From: CAYYWV01 sp964475385
GTDB lineage: Bacteria; Pseudomonadota; Alphaproteobacteria; JAAXGF01
Assembly (NCBI GenBank): GCA_964475385.1
Contig: CAYYWV010000095.1
Location: forward strand, 1-9,370
Reading direction: 5' to 3'
DNA length: 9,370 nucleotides
Positions 6,295-9,370 of this stretch are shown here, one piece after another (the stretch's first letter is position 1; each line of letters starts with the position of its first letter). Position numbers and translations under genes: made by a program. Under the pieces are notes generated by a model. It ran no database searches. It saw nothing but the letters and a program-made list of their open reading frames with translations, and was not told the origin of the DNA.

Positions 6295-7428
6295 TCATCC
6301 CGCGGCCGCCGGCCGGGTTGCGAAGCGCCCGATATCGAAGGCGTCGATCGGCGTTTCGGTCCGCCCGTCGACGATCAGCTCGGCGAGCGCCGCGCCCACC
6401 GCGGGGCCGAGCTGGAAGCCGTGGCCCGAGAAGCCGAAGGCGTGATAGAGCCCTTCGGTGGTGCGGCTGGGGCCGAGCGCGGGCAGCCCGTCGGCCGTCT
6501 CGCCTTCGATCCCGGTCCACACCCGGATCAGGTTGACGCCTTCGAGCCGTGGGATCAGCCGGACCGCAAGCGCCGACGTCCAAAGCGTGTTCTCGGGACG
6601 CACATAAGACCGGTCGCTCTCGATGCTGGCGTCGCCGCGTCCGCCGCCGAAGATCACGTTGCCGCGCGGGATCTGGCGCAGATAAATCCCGCCTGGGAAC
6701 ATGCCGAGCACGGGCGTGAAGAAGTAATCGATCGGCTCGCTGACCGCCATCTGGGGGCCGATCGCCTCCATCGGCACGGGCTCGCCGAAGCGGGCGGCGA
6801 TGCGTCCCGCCCAGGCGCCGGCCGCGTTGACCAGAACGGGGGCGCGGACCTCGCGGCCGGCGGCGGTCGCGACCGCGAACCCCGTCCGGCTTTTCTCGAT
6901 CTCAGTGGCCGCGCAGCTCTCGATCACGCGCGCCCCGGCGGCGCGCGCGGCGCGGGCGAAGGCGGGGCCGACGAGGCGCGGGTTGGCCTGGCCGTCGCCG
7001 GGACAGAACGAGCCCCCGACGACGCGCTCGGAGAACCAGGGGAAGCGCGCGTGAAGCTGCTTGCGGTCCATGACTTCGAGCGCAAGGCCATAATCGCGCG
7101 CCGCCTCGGCATAAGCCGCGAGCCCGGCGCATTCGTCCTCGCTGGTCGCGATCTTGAGGTGCCCGGTCGCTGCGAACTCGCAGTCGGTTCCGATCAGCTC
7201 GGCGAGCCGCATCCAGATCCGCCACGACCGCTGGGCGAGCGGCAGCTCGGCGAGATCGCGGCCCTGGCGGCGCACCCCGCCGAAGTTGACCCCGCTCGCT
7301 TGAGCGCCCGCGGCCCCCTTTTCGAGCACCGTCACCGCGACCCCGCGCCGGCGCAGATGAAGGGCGGTCGAAAGCCCGGCCACCCCGCCGCCGACGACCG
7401 CCACGTCGGTCTCGATCGCGCGGGTCAT
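6295..7428 (-). CDS. DAO-type FAD-dependent amine dehydrogenase catalytic subunit (HcnC/opine oxidase B-like)
   Basis: This is probably the substrate-oxidising subunit of a heterotrimeric dye-linked dehydrogenase that oxidises a secondary amine or amino acid. The 377-residue D-amino-acid-oxidase fold starts with the FAD dinucleotide motif VAVVGGGVAGLSTALHLRRRG (starts at residue 9) and the acidic ribose-binding residue in VLEKG. NPRLVGPAFARAARAAGARV (149-168) and VNAAGAWAG (200-208) are DAO-family signatures. RVWTGIEGETADGLPALGP (302-320) and GFSGHGFQLGPAVG (332-345) form the C-terminal FAD-contacting region. The ATG overlaps the stop of the preceding gene (ATGA). Related subunits occur in hydrogen cyanide synthase, octopine/nopaline oxidase, heteromeric D-hydroxyproline dehydrogenase and proline dehydrogenase complexes. 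At 377 residues it is somewhat shorter than Pseudomonas HcnC (about 420). The specific substrate is unresolved. Confidence 0.9.
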   Translation of the reverse strand: MTRAIETDVAVVGGGVAGLSTALHLRRRGVAVTVLEKGAAGAQASGVNFGGVRRQGRDLAELPLAQRSWRIWMRLAELIGTDCEFAATGHLKIATSEDECAGLAAYAEAARDYGLALEVMDRKQLHARFPWFSERVVGGSFCPGDGQANPRLVGPAFARAARAAGARVIESCAATEIEKSRTGFAVATAAGREVRAPVLVNAAGAWAGRIAARFGEPVPMEAIGPQMAVSEPIDYFFTPVLGMFPGGIYLRQIPRGNVIFGGGRGDASIESDRSYVRPENTLWTSALAVRLIPRLEGVNLIRVWTGIEGETADGLPALGPSRTTEGLYHAFGFSGHGFQLGPAVGAALAELIVDGRTETPIDAFDIGRFATRPAAAG

Positions 7429-8810
7429 TGCGCCGCCGCCTCTTCGGGGGATGCGTCCGCGCGCATCGGCACGGGCCGCGCCGGCGCCTGGGCGCGCAGC
7501 CGGCCCACGCGCTCCGCGTCGCAGCCGAGCGCCGCGGCGAGGACCGCGCTCGCCGCAGGCTCGCAGAAGCGCCCCTGGCAGCGCCCCATGCCGAGCCGCG
7601 AAAGCGCCTTCGCCCGGTTGATCTCGCTGATTCCGCCGTCGCGGGCGGCGGCGCGCAGATCGCCCGCGCGCACCATCTCGCAGCGGCAGAGGATCGCATC
7701 GTCGGCGAGCGCGGCGGCGCGGTCCGCGGGGTAGGGGAAGGCGCGTTCGAGCGCCTGGCGGAAACGTCGGTGGCGGGCCAGCGCCCGGCGCAGGCGGGCG
7801 GAGCGCCTGCGATCCGTCGCGAGGCCGCAATCGGCGAGCAGGGCGAGCGCGGCGAGCGCGCCTGCGATCTCGGCGGCGTCGGCGCCCGCGATTCCGGCCC
7901 CGTCGCCCGCGAGGTAGAGGCCCGGGACCGGCGTGCGCCCGTCGTCGTCGGCCGCCGGAAGCCACGCCCGCGTCCGCGCATCGAAAACGAAAGGGCAGCC
8001 GGCGAGTTCGGCGAGCCGGGTCTCGGGCGCAAGGCCGTAGCCGGTCGCGACCGCATCGCAGGCGATCTCGCGGACGCGGCCCGCATCGTCTTCCCAGACG
8101 AGCGCCGCGACCCGGCTCTCGCCCTGCGCCGCAATCGGATGCGCGCCCGTGACGACGGGAATTCCCCGCGCCCGCAGCGCGGCCAGATACCATGCGCCTT
8201 TGGCGAGACGCCCCGGCCCTGCGGCGAGCGCGCCCAGCATGCGCCATCGCGCGGCGGCGGGCGCGCTGTCGAGCGCCATTGCGACCTCCGCGCCCGCTTT
8301 CGCGTACTGCCAGGCGACGAGGTAAAGGAGCGGCCCCGTGCCCGCGAAGACGATCCGGCGACCGACGGCGCAGCCCTGATGTTTCAATGCGATCTGCGCG
8401 CCGCCGAGCGTGAATGCGCCGGGCAGGGTCCAGCCGGGAAAGGGAAGAACCCGGTCGTAGGCCCCGGTCGCGATGATCAGGCGGTCGTAAGCGATCGCCT
8501 CGTAGCGGCCGTCGCGCAAGGTATGGACCGCGCCGTTCGCGACGTTCCAGGCGAGCGTTTCGGGGCGGTAGTCGACCGCGCCGGCGAGCGCGTCGAAGGC
8601 GGCGTGCAAGCGCCGCGCTTTCCGCGCCTCGAAGCCGTAAAGCGCGCGCGCGGAGCGTCGGTGGGCGGGCGGCGGGCGGCGATAGATCTGGCCGCCGCTC
8701 GCCGGGGCCTCGTCGATCACGACCGGGCGCAGACCCTGACCGACGAGAGTTTCGGCGGCCCGAACCCCGGCGGGACCGGCGCCGACGATGACGACGCGCG
8801 GGTGCGTCAT
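7425..8810 (-). CDS. NAD/FAD-binding oxidoreductase subunit with BFD-like Cys cluster (HcnB/opine oxidase A-like)
   Basis: This is the electron-transfer subunit of the trimeric dehydrogenase. In its 461 residues, VVIVGAGPAGVRAAETL (6-22) is the first FAD motif, followed by SGGQIYRRPPP (38-48), typical of this family. LIIATGAYDRVLPFPGW (111-127) is the pyridine-nucleotide-reductase signature, GTGPLLYLVAWQYAKAGAEV (157-176) a second dinucleotide fold, and GLYLAGDGAGIAGA (297-310) the C-terminal FAD contact. Near the C-terminus lies a BFD-like [2Fe-2S] cluster pattern CRC (Cys375, Cys377) plus CQGRFC (Cys411, Cys416). The start at 8810 begins exactly at the FAD motif, overlaps the ferredoxin-gene stop as ATGA, and has GGAG 10 nt upstream. 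The length matches HcnB/OoxA/NoxA. This subunit probably passes electrons from the DAO subunit to the ferredoxin-like subunit or the respiratory chain. Confidence 0.9.
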   Translation of the reverse strand: MTHPRVVIVGAGPAGVRAAETLVGQGLRPVVIDEAPASGGQIYRRPPPAHRRSARALYGFEARKARRLHAAFDALAGAVDYRPETLAWNVANGAVHTLRDGRYEAIAYDRLIIATGAYDRVLPFPGWTLPGAFTLGGAQIALKHQGCAVGRRIVFAGTGPLLYLVAWQYAKAGAEVAMALDSAPAAARWRMLGALAAGPGRLAKGAWYLAALRARGIPVVTGAHPIAAQGESRVAALVWEDDAGRVREIACDAVATGYGLAPETRLAELAGCPFVFDARTRAWLPAADDDGRTPVPGLYLAGDGAGIAGADAAEIAGALAALALLADCGLATDRRRSARLRRALARHRRFRQALERAFPYPADRAAALADDAILCRCEMVRAGDLRAAARDGGISEINRAKALSRLGMGRCQGRFCEPAASAVLAAALGCDAERVGRLRAQAPARPVPMRADASPEEAAAQ

Positions 8811-9130
8811 CTCTCGCGCTCTCCGCCAGGATCGTTGCCGGCGTCGGTCAACACGCGCATGCCCGCGGCCACCGGGGTCGCGCAAGCGCGCAAGCGCCGC
8901 CCGTCCTCGAGCCGGACCCAGCAGTCCTGGCAGGCCCCCATAAGGCAGAAGCCCGCGCGCGGACCGCCGCCGAACTCGTTGACGCGCAACCGCGCGCCGT
9001 TGATGAGCAGCGCGGTCAGGAGACTGTCGCCGGCGAGCGCCTCGACCGGCCGCCCGTCGACCACGAACGCGATCCTTTCGCGCTCGGTTTCGACGAGTCG
9101 TTGAAAAAGAGGCGTAGAGGGCTCAGGCAT
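8807..9130 (-). CDS. Small (2Fe-2S)-binding subunit (HcnA/opine oxidase gamma-like)
   Basis: A 107-residue ferredoxin-fold protein that would be the smallest, electron-carrying subunit of the heterotrimeric dehydrogenase. The segment from IAFVVDGRPVEALAGDSLL (20-38) is the usual beta-grasp opening. The cluster ligands are Cys62, Cys67, Cys70 and Cys83 (FCLMGACQDC, then RACATPV), a C-x4-C-x2-C-x12-C arrangement typical of HcnA-like and gamma subunits of D-hydroxyproline dehydrogenase. HcnA is of similar length (about 104). It is the first gene of the operon. The ATG at 9130 is the only suitable start, and I see no good Shine-Dalgarno before it. The following gene starts inside its stop codon. 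Confidence 0.9.
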   Translation of the reverse strand: MPEPSTPLFQRLVETERERIAFVVDGRPVEALAGDSLLTALLINGARLRVNEFGGGPRAGFCLMGACQDCWVRLEDGRRLRACATPVAAGMRVLTDAGNDPGGERER

Positions 9131-9307
9131 AGCTGCGGCCAGTGGTCGGTCGAACGACGGCGGCGGTTGTTCCGGGCCGGCTCGCGCATGATTAGCGCGT
9201 TTTCGCGCGAAGGGGAATCACCGCCGTCGCGACCCGCCGAAGCCGCCCATCACACTATTTCGCCTTTGAACGACCTATGCGACCGAGGCGCGCATCCTCC
9301 GACAGCG
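9131..9307. other. Non-coding upstream region of the oxidoreductase operon
   Basis: No gene or convincing -35/-10 pair is visible here, although the promoter of the first operon should lie in or beyond it. Small symmetric elements are present: GTCG-AA-CGAC at 9149-9158 and GCGCG-TTTT-CGCGC at 9195-9208. The string GAACGAC occurs twice (9152-9158 and 9268-9274). Any of these could be a regulator site, but none is strong. Confidence 0.35.
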
Positions 9308-9335
9308 CTCATCCTTCGACCGTGCTCAGGATGAG
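9308..9335. repeat. Dispersed palindromic intergenic repeat (alphaproteobacterial type)
   Basis: Arms CTCATCCT (9308-9315) and AGGATGAG (9328-9335) flank a 12-nt loop, with the internal sequence TCGACCGTGCTC. Strings such as CTCATCCTTCGA...CTCAGGATGAGG recur in intergenic regions of many alphaproteobacterial genomes, as I recall. Only one copy lies in this window, so repetitiveness here is knowledge-based, not observed. A short GGGC-CTC-GCCC hairpin (9335-9345) follows immediately. Confidence 0.55.
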
Positions 9336-9354
9336 GGCCTCGCCCTGGGCGCGC

Positions 9355-9370
9355 CCCCGCGAAAGCGGGG
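9355..9370. terminator. Small GC hairpin with GAAA loop at the window edge
   Basis: CCCCGC (9355-9360) and GCGGGG (9365-9370) enclose a GAAA loop and run to the last base of the window, so the stem may continue beyond it. It could be a transcription terminator for a gene to the right or another dispersed palindrome. No T-run can be assessed because the sequence stops. Confidence 0.35.

Noticed and set aside
6421..7734. 437-codon open frame on the plus strand
   Set aside because: It is antisense to the DAO subunit gene, low in complexity and without motifs; it is a high-GC artefact.
7428..9104. 558-codon open frame on the plus strand
   Set aside because: It lies antisense to two overlapping, motif-complete oxidoreductase genes. 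Its translation is Arg/Ala/Gly/Asp-rich with no recognisable domain, as expected for a GC-driven shadow frame.
9221..9250. Ten-codon minus-strand upstream reading frame (MGGFGGSRRR)
   Set aside because: It has no Shine-Dalgarno and no leader-peptide logic such as repeated regulatory codons, and its GC-rich codons are expected by chance.
1..9370. CRISPR arrays, tRNA/rRNA genes, insertion sequences, phage or toxin-antitoxin genes
   Set aside because: I saw no regularly spaced repeats, cloverleaf sequences, transposase-like proteins or small two-gene modules. The window is an ordinary metabolic and transport locus.

Overview
The window is a high-GC, almost fully coding stretch in which every supported gene lies on the minus strand. 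Transcription therefore runs from about 9.1 kb down to 0. GC richness, alphaproteobacterial-style intergenic palindromes at the right edge, tight ATGA gene overlaps and the gene families present suggest an alphaproteobacterium, possibly Rhodospirillales-like. That taxonomic call is an inference; there is no rRNA or tRNA in the window.

The upstream operon (9130 to 5134) comprises a small (2Fe-2S) ferredoxin-like subunit, an NAD/FAD-binding subunit with a C-terminal Cys cluster, and a DAO-type FAD amine dehydrogenase. Their order matches hcnA-hcnB-hcnC, and opine oxidase and D-hydroxyproline dehydrogenase complexes have related subunits. These three overlap by 4 bp each. After a 90-nt gap comes a D-malate/tartrate/isopropylmalate-type NAD-dependent decarboxylating dehydrogenase. 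The operon looks catabolic: a membrane-linked or soluble dehydrogenase removes electrons from an amino or imino acid, and the dehydrogenase handles a 2-hydroxy acid or its keto product. The substrate cannot be read from sequence.

Between the two operons (4912 to 5133) is a regulatory region. A branched hairpin directly follows the dehydrogenase stop. Its 3' edge abuts a plausible TTGACT-N18-CTATTA promoter. An 11-bp palindrome sits at the predicted transcription start, and a 15-bp palindrome lies in the leader.

The downstream operon (4911 to 11) is a complete HAAT/LivKHMGF-type ABC importer: a secreted periplasmic binding protein, two permeases and two ATPases. The binding-protein gene is separated from livH by a 14-bp GC hairpin, and livH-livM-livG-livF are translationally coupled. 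The adjacent layout suggests the importer supplies the substrate of the upstream oxidative operon. This is inference from context.

The right edge (9131 to 9370) holds no supported gene. It carries three small hairpins, one of which (arms CTCATCCT/AGGATGAG) resembles a dispersed alphaproteobacterial repeat.
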